Shown: positions 6,070 through 14,076 of the stretch, one piece after another
How positions within the stretch are numbered: position 1 is the first letter of the stretch
Layout: each line of letters begins with the position of its first letter
Assembly (NCBI GenBank): GCA_017548225.1
Contig: JAFYMV010000135.1
Coordinates: 1-20,211 of the forward strand
Origin: Bacteroidaceae bacterium
Lineage (GTDB): Bacteria; Bacteroidota; Bacteroidia; Bacteroidales; Bacteroidaceae
Reading direction: 5' to 3'
DNA length: 20,211 nt
Translations under genes and position numbers: made by a program
The notes under the pieces: model-generated
Seen by the model: the letters and a program-made list of their open reading frames with translations, nothing else
What the model was told of the DNA's origin: nothing
The model's database searches: none

Positions 6070-6741
6070 TTATGCTTTTACCGCTCTTAATATCTCACGC
6101 TTACCCCCTATAGGCCCCGCAAGGCGTTCCACGGTGAAACCAGTAGCTTGCAGCAATCGGCGTATAGCCCCTTTAGCGCAATAGGTCGTGAGCACGCCAC
6201 CAGGACGCATGCCCTGATAGATGCGGGCGAAGACCTCTGCGCTCCACATCTCGGGTTGTTTTTCAGGAGCAAAAGCATCGAAGTAGACAATATCAATCTC
6301 TTCGGGGATAGCCGTACCGAGCAAGTCGCAACAACGCTTTTCAAGGGTGAAGTGCGGTGTGATGTCTGTGGGCTGCTCCCACGGAGCCCCATGTATGGCA
6401 GCAAAGAGCTCTGCGTCGACCCACTTATCATACCCCAAACTCCTGACAAGATCTGGTACCACAGGATATTTCTCCAATGCGATGTAGTGTACAGACCGTT
6501 GAGCGGTAGCCACCATTGCCGTGACAACAGCATTCAGTCCAGTGCCGAAGCCGATCTCAAGCAAACGCAGAGGACGCTCTCCCACAGTATGCTGCTCCGC
6601 TGCATACAGGTAGGCACAGTCCCGATAGATATGCAGTGCCTCAGTATAGGCCCCCTTCACCGAGTGATAATGTTCATCTAGTGCGGGCACGAAGAGCGTA
6701 GCCGAACCATCATCCGTATGTTGTACCTCAAGTTCTTGCAT
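6070..6741 (-). CDS. mnmD: tRNA 5-(aminomethyl)uridine-34 methyltransferase MnmD
   Basis: This 223-residue protein is a stand-alone methyltransferase equivalent to the methyltransferase half of MnmC. It would transfer a methyl group from S-adenosylmethionine to the 5-aminomethyl group of wobble uridine in tRNAs. The SAM-binding motif LLEIGFGTGLNA lies at residues 60-71. The family-defining stretch VYFDAFAPEKQPEMWS follows in the central region, with Asp-Ala-Phe-x-Pro-x-Lys conserved. The N-terminus HTxDGSxTL and the DEHYHSVKGAYTEALHIY segment are typical of DUF752/MnmD. No FAD-oxidase domain is fused, as is common outside Proteobacteria. The gene is transcribed alone, with 328 bp to the next minus-strand start upstream. 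It runs towards the relic element, whose right repeat lies 20 bp past the stop; no terminator is evident there. Confidence 0.9.
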   Translation of the reverse strand: MQELEVQHTDDGSATLFVPALDEHYHSVKGAYTEALHIYRDCAYLYAAEQHTVGERPLRLLEIGFGTGLNAVVTAMVATAQRSVHYIALEKYPVVPDLVRSLGYDKWVDAELFAAIHGAPWEQPTDITPHFTLEKRCCDLLGTAIPEEIDIVYFDAFAPEKQPEMWSAEVFARIYQGMRPGGVLTTYCAKGAIRRLLQATGFTVERLAGPIGGKREILRAVKA

Positions 6742-7003
6742 AAGAAAGCGACAAAATACATTACATTTTCAGTACGCGAAGATAATAAAAATCCAACAAA
6801 ACAAGTAAAAACTATTTGGTAAACGAATCTTTCAGCCAACAGTTTTAATTCCACACCACAATAAGTCATCGTTCTCGTCATCGTCTTTGTATACGCGCAG
6901 CGTGTCCTAACGACCAATAGCTAACAATCAAAGCTCCGCAGCTTAATCCCTCACCATTAACCGTTAAACGTTCATCGTTAAACCCGCAACTTCGCTACTC
7001 CCA
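6742..7003. repeat. Spacer with second degenerate TTAACC/AAACCC block
   Basis: This 262-bp spacer separates two minus-strand genes. Its left part is AT-rich and would contain the mnmD promoter, but no clean TTTG/TAnnTTTG pair was found. About 6945-6990 it carries AATCCCTCACCATTAACCG and TTCATCGTTAAACCC. These resemble 1861-1888, where AATCCCTAAACATTCATCG is followed by TTAACCC. The two loci share a near-identical 17-base core, TTCATCGTTAA(A)CCC with its neighbours. Confidence 0.45.
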
Positions 7004-7474
7004 TCACCACAAGAAAACGATTATCGCCGCATGTAGCAGCGACATCGCCATAGGAACCCATTTTCTCCCCTCATAAATGAAGATCATTGTCAGCAGGTTC
7101 CAGGCAATGCTCCCCACCCACCAAAGCACAAAGATAAGCACATTCACCACCACATAGGTCGTATCCCATGCTGCAGCCAGGTTGTTCAAGTCGTCCACAC
7201 ATCGGTCAAAAGCCCCAACCAAGGGCGGAGCATATCGGAAGCAGAAGTAAAGGACAAGCGCAGTGCAACATAGCACATTGATGCCTGCTACAATCTTAAT
7301 CACACGATGTCCGCCCAGTTTGAATGCGCACCACAAAGGCATTGCCGCAGCTGCCACGAGGAGCGTTCCCTGCACATAGATATTCCCGATTACGCACACC
7401 TCCTCATACGACAGTCCCAAGAGAGATCCCAGCGCATACATGATACCACAACAAATGCTAAATAATGTCTCCAT
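7004..7474 (-). CDS. Small integral membrane protein, unknown function
   Basis: The 156 residues form three or four strongly hydrophobic segments, at about 31-51, 59-80, 105-133 and 139-156, with a weaker one at 5-21. Two loops are more polar: GGHRVIK (54-60) and the acidic FDRCVDDLNNLAAAWD (89-104). There are several Cys residues (8, 9, 27, 49, 69, 70, 78, 92) but no CxxC pair. I do not recognise the family; no enzymatic or transport motif is visible. It has its own well-formed promoter immediately upstream and is separated from mnmD by a 262-bp spacer, so it is probably a single-gene unit. The ATG at 7474 is the first start downstream of that promoter. The very short distance from the last helix to the stop (FLW) is normal for small membrane proteins. 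Confidence 0.7.
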   Translation of the reverse strand: METLFSICCGIMYALGSLLGLSYEEVCVIGNIYVQGTLLVAAAAMPLWCAFKLGGHRVIKIVAGINVLCCTALVLYFCFRYAPPLVGAFDRCVDDLNNLAAAWDTTYVVVNVLIFVLWWVGSIAWNLLTMIFIYEGRKWVPMAMSLLHAAIIVFLW

Positions 7475-7790
7475 AGCAATTCATCATCTTCATTTTCCAC
7501 GACAAAGTTCGGCAAGTTCTGACATATTGCCAAACCTTTCGTTCCCAACTGTACGAAACCATAAGGTTAGTGTATGAAATTCTATTTCAAAGTAGAAGAT
7601 TCAATATTTAAAAGAGACCTATATCCAAAATTAACGTTTAATGCAGAGATAGAAAACGTAATCCTAAGTATTAGTTAAAAAATCACTAAACAAGAAGAAA
7701 GAATATCAAACCATCAGAGTCTTTGTCAAGGTAGATATATGGGGACATACCGATACAACCCCAAAAATCAACATTTTACCTACCAAACCC
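7475..7790. other. Intergenic region between glycosyltransferase and membrane protein genes
   Basis: This 316-bp AT-rich spacer holds the promoter at 7503-7534. Between 7560 and 7790 I see no convincing ORF, terminator with a T-tract, or repeat shared with other spacers. The glycosyltransferase transcript must end here, but its terminator is not obvious. Confidence 0.5.
7503..7534 (-). promoter_or_regulatory. Promoter of the small membrane protein gene
   Basis: Read on the minus strand, TTTG (7531-7534) is followed after exactly 20 bases by GAACTTTG (7503-7510). The second box matches TAnnTTTG except at its first base. Spacing is optimal for the Bacteroidetes housekeeping sigma factor. The start would be about 7496, roughly 22 bases before the ATG. 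Confidence 0.65.
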
Positions 7791-8816
7791 TTACAGTTTA
7801 TCAAATGTATGGCAACGGCCAGCGTGGTAGCGCCACAGGATGGAGAAGGAGGTACGCTCGGGAATATCCATAGAGGTAGCATGGCGAAGGTTTTCCTCGC
7901 GTGACACACGGAACTCGCCCTTCAATTTGCGAAACTCACGACGGGCACGAAAGACTGCTTTGGCACTACCCCACTCACCCTTGAGAAGAAACATGGCGGC
8001 GGCTACATAGTCGAGCACACTACGCACGAAAAGCACACTGAACAGGTCGCTTTCAGGGAGATTCTTATAAAGCATGAGCAGGTTATTGCGGAAATTCAAG
8101 AAGGTCTTGCGCGGGTTGCCAGCATTGAGGGTAGCACCACCCACATGGTATACCGTACTGGATGCTACGCTACGCACTTCATAGCCACGACAACGGAGAC
8201 GCCAACAGAGGTCTATCTCCTCCATATGGGCAAAGAAGCGACCGTCAAGTCCCCCCACCTCCTTGTATACGGCAAGTCGCACCATGAGACAAGCTCCTGT
8301 AGCCCATAGTAAGGGGACATCAGCATCGTACTGATGGTGGTCCTTCTCTATCGTATCAAAGATGCGGCCACGACAATAAGGGTAACCGTAGCGATCGAGG
8401 TAACCGCCCATACCACCAGCATATTCAAACTCATCTTTTTGATGATAAGCCATCAACTTGGGCTGGCAAGCTGCCACTTGGGAATGGGCATCCATATACT
8501 CTACAAGCGGAATAAGCCAGTCGGGAGTAACCTCAACATCGGAATTCAACAGTATGGCATACTCGGCATCAATCTGCTCAAAAGCCTTGTTATATCCATC
8601 GGCAAAACCATAATTCTTATCGAAAACAATGGTACGCACCGTAGGAAACTCATTGGCAAGCAGGGTCAGCGAGCCATCAGTAGAACCATTGTCGGCAACA
8701 TATACTACGACCTCGCCTATGGAATGGGGCAACACGCTATGCGCAACCACCGAAGGCAAAAATTGGCGGAGCATCTGCTCACCATTCCAGTTGAGAATTA
8801 CGACTGCTACTTTCAT
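7791..8816 (-). CDS. Family 2 glycosyltransferase (rhamnosyltransferase-like)
   Basis: The 341 residues form a GT-A glycosyltransferase of the WbbL/rhamnosyltransferase type, which transfers a sugar from a nucleotide donor to a growing surface polysaccharide or glycan at the inner face of the membrane. Signatures in order are VVILNWNG (residues 5-12), ADNGSTDGS (41-49), the metal/donor site NSDVEV (91-96), the conserved GACLMVR (174-180) and HMEEIDLCWRLR (197-208), which carries the putative catalytic acidic residues. The C-terminal third (about 230-341) is a helical tail rich in Arg/Lys with a hydrophobic patch near 265-280, possibly a membrane-contact region. It starts 20 bp after mtaB on the same strand, so the two are very likely co-transcribed. 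The donor and acceptor cannot be read from the sequence. No other polysaccharide genes are adjacent. Confidence 0.9.
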   Translation of the reverse strand: MKVAVVILNWNGEQMLRQFLPSVVAHSVLPHSIGEVVVYVADNGSTDGSLTLLANEFPTVRTIVFDKNYGFADGYNKAFEQIDAEYAILLNSDVEVTPDWLIPLVEYMDAHSQVAACQPKLMAYHQKDEFEYAGGMGGYLDRYGYPYCRGRIFDTIEKDHHQYDADVPLLWATGACLMVRLAVYKEVGGLDGRFFAHMEEIDLCWRLRCRGYEVRSVASSTVYHVGGATLNAGNPRKTFLNFRNNLLMLYKNLPESDLFSVLFVRSVLDYVAAAMFLLKGEWGSAKAVFRARREFRKLKGEFRVSREENLRHATSMDIPERTSFSILWRYHAGRCHTFDKL

Positions 8817-8836
8817 ATCTTAAACTATGAGTCTTC

Positions 8837-10153
8837 TTAAATCATCGTAGCTTTCAAAGCAGTACCATCTTCATTGAAGTCGCCGAGACGCACACGCACC
8901 AGAGCATTATCTTGGGCACGAGAATCGCTAACCTCTACGCGTATGTAATTGTCGGTAAAGCCATGTAAAGGCTGCCCTGCCTTGGGTTTCTCGAGCAACA
9001 CGACGGCTTCCTTGCCGATATGACGCTCATAGAAGGCACGCTGCTTGGCATCAGAAAGTGTCAAAAGTCGCTCGCTACGGCGGTGCTTCTCCTGCGGGGT
9101 TACCTTATACTCTATCTTCAGTGCTTGGGTACCAGGACGCTCCGAGTAGCTGAACACATGCAGTGCGGTGATGTCCAATGACTCGATGAAGCGATAAGCC
9201 TCCTCAAAGTACTCCTCCACCTCGCCGCGCGTACCCACAATGACATCGACACCAATGAAGGCATCAGGCATGAGCGAGCGTATCTTTTGTATCTTTGATG
9301 CAAAAAGGGCGGTATCGTAGCGGCGACGCATAAGCTTGAGTACAGCATCGCTACCTGCCTGCAAGGGGATATGAAAATGGGGCATGAAGGCGCGCGACTG
9401 AGCTACAAACTCGATGACCTCATCGGTGAGCAAGTTGGGCTCAATAGAGGAGATACGGTAGCGCTCGATGCCATCTACCTTGTCCAGCTCGCGAATAAGG
9501 TCGATGAAGGTCTCGCCCGTAGTCTTACCAAAGTCGCCTATATTAACGCCGGTAAGAACAATTTCTTTCGCACCTTCGGCGGCTGCTTGTCGCACCTGTG
9601 AAACGAGTGATTCGATAGTGCCATTTCGGCTGCGGCCACGAGCATAGGGAATAGTACAATAAGAGCAGAAATAATCGCATCCATCCTGCACCTTGAGGAA
9701 GAAACGGGTACGATCGCCCTGCGAGCATGAGGGCACAAAGGTGCGTATATCCTTCGTTGGGATGGTGAGCATCTCGCCTTGCTCGCGCTTCTCAAGCGAA
9801 TGCAGATGGCAGAGCAATTCGCCCTTCTTATCCATGCCCAGCACAAGGTCTACACCAGGGATTGCCGCCACCTGCTCAGGTTTGAGCTGTGCATAACAAC
9901 CTGTGACCACCACAAAGGCATGGGGGTGCTGCTTCACCAAACGATGTATAGCCTGACGACATTTCTTATCGGCCTGCTCGGTCACCGAACAGGTGTTAAC
10001 AACGCATATATCAGCCTGTTCGCCGCGGCGTGCGGTGCGAAAACCGGCTTCGGTAAGTGTACGCCCGATGGTTGAAGTCTCAGAAAAATTGAGCTTGCAA
10101 CCCAGCGTGTAGTACACCGCTTTCTTGTCCTTGAATTGGGTATTATCAATCAT
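8837..10153 (-). CDS. mtaB: tRNA t6A37 methylthiotransferase MtaB
   Basis: This radical-SAM enzyme adds a methylthio group to N6-threonylcarbamoyladenosine at position 37 of ANN-decoding tRNAs. Counting from the ATG at 10153 (438 residues), the N-terminal cluster-binding cysteines are Cys19 (TLGCKLN), Cys55 (NTCSV) and Cys86 (TGCYAQ). The radical-SAM triad CxxxCxxC is Cys159/163/166 (DGCDYFCSYCTIPYARG). The C-terminus from about residue 375 is a TRAM-type RNA-binding domain. YTLGCKLNFSE rather than YGCQMN favours MtaB over MiaB or RimO. A TTG three codons upstream (10160-10162) is also in frame, but it lies inside a TAATTTTG promoter box, so ATG is preferred. It leads a two-gene unit with the glycosyltransferase 20 bp downstream. 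Confidence 0.93.
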   Translation of the reverse strand: MIDNTQFKDKKAVYYTLGCKLNFSETSTIGRTLTEAGFRTARRGEQADICVVNTCSVTEQADKKCRQAIHRLVKQHPHAFVVVTGCYAQLKPEQVAAIPGVDLVLGMDKKGELLCHLHSLEKREQGEMLTIPTKDIRTFVPSCSQGDRTRFFLKVQDGCDYFCSYCTIPYARGRSRNGTIESLVSQVRQAAAEGAKEIVLTGVNIGDFGKTTGETFIDLIRELDKVDGIERYRISSIEPNLLTDEVIEFVAQSRAFMPHFHIPLQAGSDAVLKLMRRRYDTALFASKIQKIRSLMPDAFIGVDVIVGTRGEVEEYFEEAYRFIESLDITALHVFSYSERPGTQALKIEYKVTPQEKHRRSERLLTLSDAKQRAFYERHIGKEAVVLLEKPKAGQPLHGFTDNYIRVEVSDSRAQDNALVRVRLGDFNEDGTALKATMI

Positions 10154-10159
10154 AACATG

Positions 10160-10167
10160 CAAAATTA
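10160..10167 (-). promoter_or_regulatory. Probable -7 box of mtaB promoter
   Basis: On the minus strand TAATTTTG (10160-10167) is a perfect -7 consensus, but no TTTG lies about 20 bases upstream. It is only 6 bases from the ATG at 10153, so a transcript using it would have almost no leader. Confidence 0.4.
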
Positions 10168-10221
10168 CACATTTTTCGAGAAAAATACGGCATTTTCCCG
10201 TAAAGTATCAAGAAAAGATTG

Positions 10222-10229
10222 TATTTTTG
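10222..10229 (+). promoter_or_regulatory. Probable -7 box of the cysteine-rich lipoprotein gene
   Basis: TATTTTTG (10222-10229) matches TAnnTTTG; the -33 region (near 10198) lacks TTTG. The leader would be about 40 bases of A-rich sequence before the ATG at 10276. With the mtaB box this makes a compact divergent promoter region. Confidence 0.45.
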
Positions 10230-10275
10230 CGGCCGAAATAAATTTGATTGTCAAACAAAAAAAACGAAAAAAGAA

Positions 10276-10563
10276 ATGAAGAAGGTATTGTTCGTTCTCG
10301 TTGCTGCCGCTGCTCTTACTATCAGCTCATGCTGCAACAACAAGGCAAAGACTTGTGATAAGGCTAACACCGAGTGCGTAGCTGCTGACTCTTGCTGCAA
10401 GGCTGCTTGCGAAATGGCAGACTCATGCAAGATGGATTGCGCTACCTGCGAGAAGGCTGACTCTTGCACAAAGGTATGCCCCAAAGCAGCTTGCGAGAAG
10501 GCTGATTCATGCAAGAAGGCTTGCCCCAAAGCAGCTTGCGAAAAGGCTTGCAACAAGAACTAA
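10276..10563 (+). CDS. Cysteine-rich repeat lipoprotein, unknown function
   Basis: This 95-residue protein has a lipoprotein signal: Lys-Lys, a hydrophobic core, and the lipobox ISSC with Cys19 lipidated. The mature part has an exceptional composition: 17 of 95 residues are Cys, with Lys, Ala, Glu and Asp making up most of the rest. Short phrases recur (ADSC, KAACE, EKADSC, CPKAACEKA), and the last two units are a 15-codon tandem repeat (DNA copies at 10477-10503 and 10522-10548, 45 bases apart). There is no known domain. The Cys spacing (CxxxC, CxxxxxxC) could suit metal binding or a heavily disulfide-bonded surface layer; both are guesses. The ATG at 10276 is chosen over an in-frame TTG at 10219, which overlaps the promoter box and would bury the signal peptide. 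A strong terminator follows. Confidence 0.75.
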   Translation: MKKVLFVLVAAAALTISSCCNNKAKTCDKANTECVAADSCCKAACEMADSCKMDCATCEKADSCTKVCPKAACEKADSCKKACPKAACEKACNKN

Positions 10564-10595
10564 TCCACACATAGGCACAGCCTATAGGCGATAAG

Positions 10596-10628
10596 GAGCA
10601 GCAGTAATGTTACTGTTGCTCTTTTTTT
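10596..10628 (+). terminator. Intrinsic terminator after the cysteine-rich lipoprotein gene
   Basis: GAGCAGCAGTAA (10596-10607) pairs with TTACTGTTGCTC (10610-10621) with one G-T wobble, followed by seven T residues (10622-10628). A smaller hairpin ATAGGC-ACA-GCCTAT (10571-10585) precedes it. Confidence 0.85.
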
Positions 10629-10648
10629 ATGCACATCGCTGAAACAAA

Positions 10649-10680
10649 TTTGGAAATAAAACAAGAAAACCATACCTTTG
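10649..10680 (+). promoter_or_regulatory. Promoter of rlmN (perfect Bacteroidetes consensus)
   Basis: TTTG (10649-10652), 20 bases, then TACCTTTG (10673-10680). Both boxes and the spacing match the Bacteroidetes consensus exactly. The start would be about 10686, leaving a leader of about 15 bases before the GTG at 10701. Confidence 0.8.
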
Positions 10681-10700
10681 TTGATTAAAATGGAATAAGC

Positions 10701-11738
10701 GTGGACAGTACAAAAAAACGATTATTGGGAATGGACCTCGCCGAGATGCAGGCGGTAGCGAAGGAGATGGGTATGCCGGGATTTGCGGCACGCCAGATGA
10801 TGGAGTGGGTATATGTAAAACGGGCCCGCTCGATAGCAGACATGACCAACCTCTCGCTCAAGCATCGCGAACTGTTGAGCCAACACTACGAGGTGGGTAT
10901 CAGCGACCCCGTAGAGGGTATACATTCGGTTGATGGTACCATCAAATACTTGTTTAAGATACGCGAAGGACAGTTCGTAGAGGCGGTTTACATCCCAGAT
11001 GATGATCGTGCCACACTGTGCGTATCGTCACAAGTGGGCTGCAAAATGCACTGCGCATTCTGCATGACGGGCCGACAGGGCTTCAGCGCACACCTTACGG
11101 CTGGCGAGATACTAAACCAATTCTACGCCATCCCCGAAAGCGCATCGCTCACCAATGTGGTGATGATGGGTATGGGCGAGCCACTCGACAACACCGACCA
11201 GGTGCTCAAGGCCCTGCGACTGCTCACCGACACCAAGCTGATGGCATGGAGCCCCCGACGCATCACCCTCTCGACAGTAGGTGTAAAGGGCAACCTCAAG
11301 CGCTTCCTCGATGAGAGCGAATGCCACCTCGCCATCAGCCTGCACGCCCCCACCCCGCAGCTGCGTTCCGAACTGATGCCCGCCGAGCGCATATACTCTA
11401 TCACCGAGATGGTGGAGGTGCTCAAGGGGTACGACTTCACTGGACAGCGCCGCCTATCATTCGAGTACATCCTCTTTGACGGGGTAAACGATACGCTGGC
11501 CGATGCGCGCAAGCTAGTGCGCCTACTTGACGGACTGCAGTGCCGCATCAACCTCATCCGCTTCCACGCCATCCCCGACTCGGAGCTTGATGGCGTACCT
11601 ATGGATCGTATGGTGGCCTTCCGCGACTATCTCACACGACACGGACTGTTTACCACCATCCGTGCTTCGCGAGGCGAAGACATCTACGCGGCATGCGGTA
11701 TGTTGTCCACAAAGAAGTTGAAGAACGGAGAGAAATGA
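10701..11738 (+). CDS. rlmN: Dual-specificity RNA methyltransferase RlmN
   Basis: This radical-SAM enzyme methylates C2 of A2503 in 23S rRNA and of A37 in some tRNAs. The 345 residues are normal for the family. The radical-SAM triad CxxxCxxC is Cys114/118/121 (VGCKMHCAFCMTGRQG). It is followed by the SAM-binding GMGEPLDN stretch near 157-164 and by the STVGV and HAPT motifs. The second catalytic cysteine is Cys332 (DIYAACGML), equivalent to the methyl-carrying Cys near the C-terminus of characterised RlmN proteins; which of the two is methylated is known only by homology. The start is GTG at 10701; an ATG at 10690 is out of frame, and the next in-frame ATG (codon 11) would trim the conserved N-terminus. 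It may be followed by read-through into the DUF4837 gene 45 bp on. Confidence 0.95.
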   Translation: MDSTKKRLLGMDLAEMQAVAKEMGMPGFAARQMMEWVYVKRARSIADMTNLSLKHRELLSQHYEVGISDPVEGIHSVDGTIKYLFKIREGQFVEAVYIPDDDRATLCVSSQVGCKMHCAFCMTGRQGFSAHLTAGEILNQFYAIPESASLTNVVMMGMGEPLDNTDQVLKALRLLTDTKLMAWSPRRITLSTVGVKGNLKRFLDESECHLAISLHAPTPQLRSELMPAERIYSITEMVEVLKGYDFTGQRRLSFEYILFDGVNDTLADARKLVRLLDGLQCRINLIRFHAIPDSELDGVPMDRMVAFRDYLTRHGLFTTIRASRGEDIYAACGMLSTKKLKNGEK

Positions 11739-11783
11739 AGCCCGCTAAAAGGAGTATTTATTATACATAATATAGCATCGAAA

Positions 11784-12922
11784 ATGAAAAGACTGATTGT
11801 TTATACATTCACCTGCCTCATGGCACTATGCATAGCTAGTTGCAGCAATAGCAGCAAGCAAGAAATGGCTAAAGAGGAGACAAAGAAAGAGACCGTAAAG
11901 AAGGAGCAGAAGAAAAAAGCTGCCCCCAAGAGCAACAAGAAAAAAATCACGATGCCCAATGCCAGCGGACTGCCCTACGAGATGTTGGTAGTGATGGACG
12001 ACGAGCAATGGGAGCGCCCGTTGGGTCGCGCTGTATTCAATGTGCTGGACACCGATGTGCCTGGCCTTCCCCAGTCGGAGCGTTCATTCCGCATCACACG
12101 CGTCAACCCCAGCGCCATGAGCAGCAACATGTTCCGCATCATGCGCAACATCATCAAGGTTGATATCCAAAAGATTTACACCCAACCCAAGTTCAAGTTT
12201 GCACGCGATGTATACTCATACCCGCAGATGGTGATGACCTTGCAAGCCCTGACGAAGCAAGCTTGGCACAATTTGTAGAGGATAATGCGCAATCAATCAT
12301 CGACTTCTTTACCAAAGCCGAGATGAATCGCGAGATCAACAATCTGCGCGAAGAGCACAACCTCACCATATCCAAATTGGCCCAGGAGCAGTTAGGCGTA
12401 GATGTGTGGGTGCCTTGGGAGGTTAATAAATATAAAAGAGGTAAAGATTTCCTTTGGGCATCAACCAATACCGGAAAGAAAGACATGAGCATCGTGCTCT
12501 ATGCTTACCCCTATACAGACAAGAACACCTTCACTCTCGAGTACTTCCTCAACAAGCGCGACTCGGTAATGAAAGCCAATATACCCGGTGGACCCGAAGG
12601 CAGCTACATGACCACACAACGCGACTATGTATATGTGAAAGATGCTACCGTACATGGAAAGTATGCCCAGGTGGCACGCGGACTATGGCGCGTACAGGGC
12701 GACCGCATGGGTGGCCCCTTCGTATCGCACTCTCGCGTAGATGAGGTGAATGGACGCGTCATCGTGGCCGAAGCGTTCGTCTATGCCCCCGAATCATTAA
12801 AGCGCGACCTCATCCGCCGCATGGAAGCTGCACTCTACACTGTACAGTTGCCCCAAGAGCCTGAAGTAAACAACCTCTCGTATAGCTTGGAGGAGATTAT
12901 CATCGAGCCTGAAATAAAATAA
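11784..12922 (+). pseudogene. DUF4837 lipoprotein gene split by a one-base frameshift
   Basis: Two overlapping frames encode one protein. The first (11784-12278) has a lipoprotein signal (IASC, Cys20), a Lys/Glu-rich linker (res. about 26-55) and the start of a conserved domain (PYEMLVVMDDEQW... then RNIIKVDI). It runs out as QALTKQAWHNL. The second frame (from about 12250) continues with PDEASLAQFVEDNAQSIIDFF, the expected continuation of a DUF4837 protein, to 12922. One extra C in GCCCTG (CCC at 12247-12249) would restore a single 379-residue protein, close to the family's usual size. The cause may be a sequencing error, a real mutation or recoding; a run of three C is not a usual slippery site. 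The family is Bacteroidetes-specific with no known function. It lies between rlmN and pdxA, 45 and 65 bp away, and may be part of one transcript. Confidence 0.85.
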
Positions 12923-12987
12923 ACCTGTCGGCGAGTACATCACATAAACACTCAAAGACCTAAAAACATATAAGTACAATAAACACT

Positions 12988-14067
12988 ATGGAACAGAACA
13001 AGATAAAGATCGGCATCACACAGGGCGATATCAATGGCATCGGCTACGAAGTGATATTGAAAACCTTCGAGACCCCCGAGATGCTCGAACTGTGTACCCC
13101 CATCGTATATGGGTCGCCCAAAATAATGACCTACCACCGTAAAGCGCTCGAGTTGGAAACTTCATTTACCATCATCAACTCTGCCGCCGAAGCTGTACAT
13201 GGCCGTCTCAATGTAGTAAACTGCAATGACGATGAGGTAAAGGTGGAACTGGGCAAGCCCTCACGCGAATCGGGCAAAGCAGCCTTCGAGGCTTTGGAGT
13301 GTGCGATGAAAGAATACAAAGAAGGAAAGTTTGATGTCCTTGTCACTGCCCCCATCCACAAGCAGATGATACAGTCTGAAGCCTTCACCTTCCCCGGCCA
13401 CACCGAATACATTGAACAAAGTGCAGGCGAAGGCGCAAAAGCGCTGATGATACTGGCCAACGAAAACTTGCGCGTAGCCCTCGTAACGGGTCATGTGCCT
13501 GTAGCCAAAATATCATCACAGCTCACCCAAGAACTAATCCAGGAGAAGCTCACCCTCTTCAACACCTCGCTCAAGAACGATTTCGGCATCGGTGCTCCCC
13601 GTATTGCTGTCTTGGCGTTGAATCCTCACGCTGGAGATGGCGGCGTCATCGGTACCGAAGAGGAGACCATCATCGCTCCCGCCATCAAAGCCATGCGTGA
13701 GCAAGGCATGTTGTGTTATGGTCCCTTCCCTGCTGACGGCTTCATGGGTAACGGCACATTCAGCCATTTCGATGGCGTGCTCGCCATGTATCACGACCAA
13801 GGTCTTATCCCCTTCAAGGTAATGGCTATGGAGAATGGCGTGAACTTCACCGCAGGATTGCCTATCATACGCACCTCACCCGATCATGGCACCGCATTTG
13901 ATATCGCTGGAAAGAACAAGGCTTCGGCCGACTCGTTCCGCCAAGCCGTTTATATGGCTATCGACATCTACCGCAACCGTAAGCGTGATGCCGAAGCATA
14001 CCAAAACCCGCTGCGCAAACTCTATTTCGAGAAGCGCGACGATAGTGATAAGCTGAAACTGGATTAA
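12988..14067 (+). CDS. pdxA: 4-hydroxythreonine-4-phosphate dehydrogenase
   Basis: PdxA oxidises 4-phosphohydroxy-L-threonine with NAD(P); the product decarboxylates to 3-amino-2-oxopropyl phosphate, a substrate of PdxJ in DXP-dependent vitamin B6 synthesis. The 359 residues are slightly longer than usual because of a short C-terminal extension. The N-terminal ITQGDINGIGYEV (10-22) and HKQM near His124 are conserved. Three histidines match the known metal ligands in spacing: His169 (TGHVPV), His214 (NPHAGDGG) and His269 (MYHDQG). The fold continues with SPDHGTAFDIAGKN near the C-terminus. The gene is followed after only 9 bp by the nucleotidyltransferase gene, so it heads a tight three-gene run. 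No promoter box was found in the 65-bp gap before it, suggesting read-through from upstream. Confidence 0.95.
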   Translation: MEQNKIKIGITQGDINGIGYEVILKTFETPEMLELCTPIVYGSPKIMTYHRKALELETSFTIINSAAEAVHGRLNVVNCNDDEVKVELGKPSRESGKAAFEALECAMKEYKEGKFDVLVTAPIHKQMIQSEAFTFPGHTEYIEQSAGEGAKALMILANENLRVALVTGHVPVAKISSQLTQELIQEKLTLFNTSLKNDFGIGAPRIAVLALNPHAGDGGVIGTEEETIIAPAIKAMREQGMLCYGPFPADGFMGNGTFSHFDGVLAMYHDQGLIPFKVMAMENGVNFTAGLPIIRTSPDHGTAFDIAGKNKASADSFRQAVYMAIDIYRNRKRDAEAYQNPLRKLYFEKRDDSDKLKLD

Positions 14068-14076
14068 AGGACCGAT

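Noticed and set aside
6148..6681. 177-residue ORF opposite mnmD
   Set aside because: It lies entirely antisense to a clear MnmD gene and shows no domain or promoter.
8334..8840. 168-residue ORF opposite the glycosyltransferase
   Set aside because: It is antisense to a protein with intact GT2 motifs; its Ile/Leu-rich composition follows from the complementary codons.
10219..10275. N-terminal extension of the cysteine-rich lipoprotein from a TTG
   Set aside because: It would place 19 charged and polar residues before the signal peptide, and the start overlaps the TATTTTTG promoter box.
12241..12260. Programmed -1 frameshift in the DUF4837 gene
   Set aside because: No X-XXY-YYZ slippery sequence or following stem-loop is apparent, and the CCC run is short.
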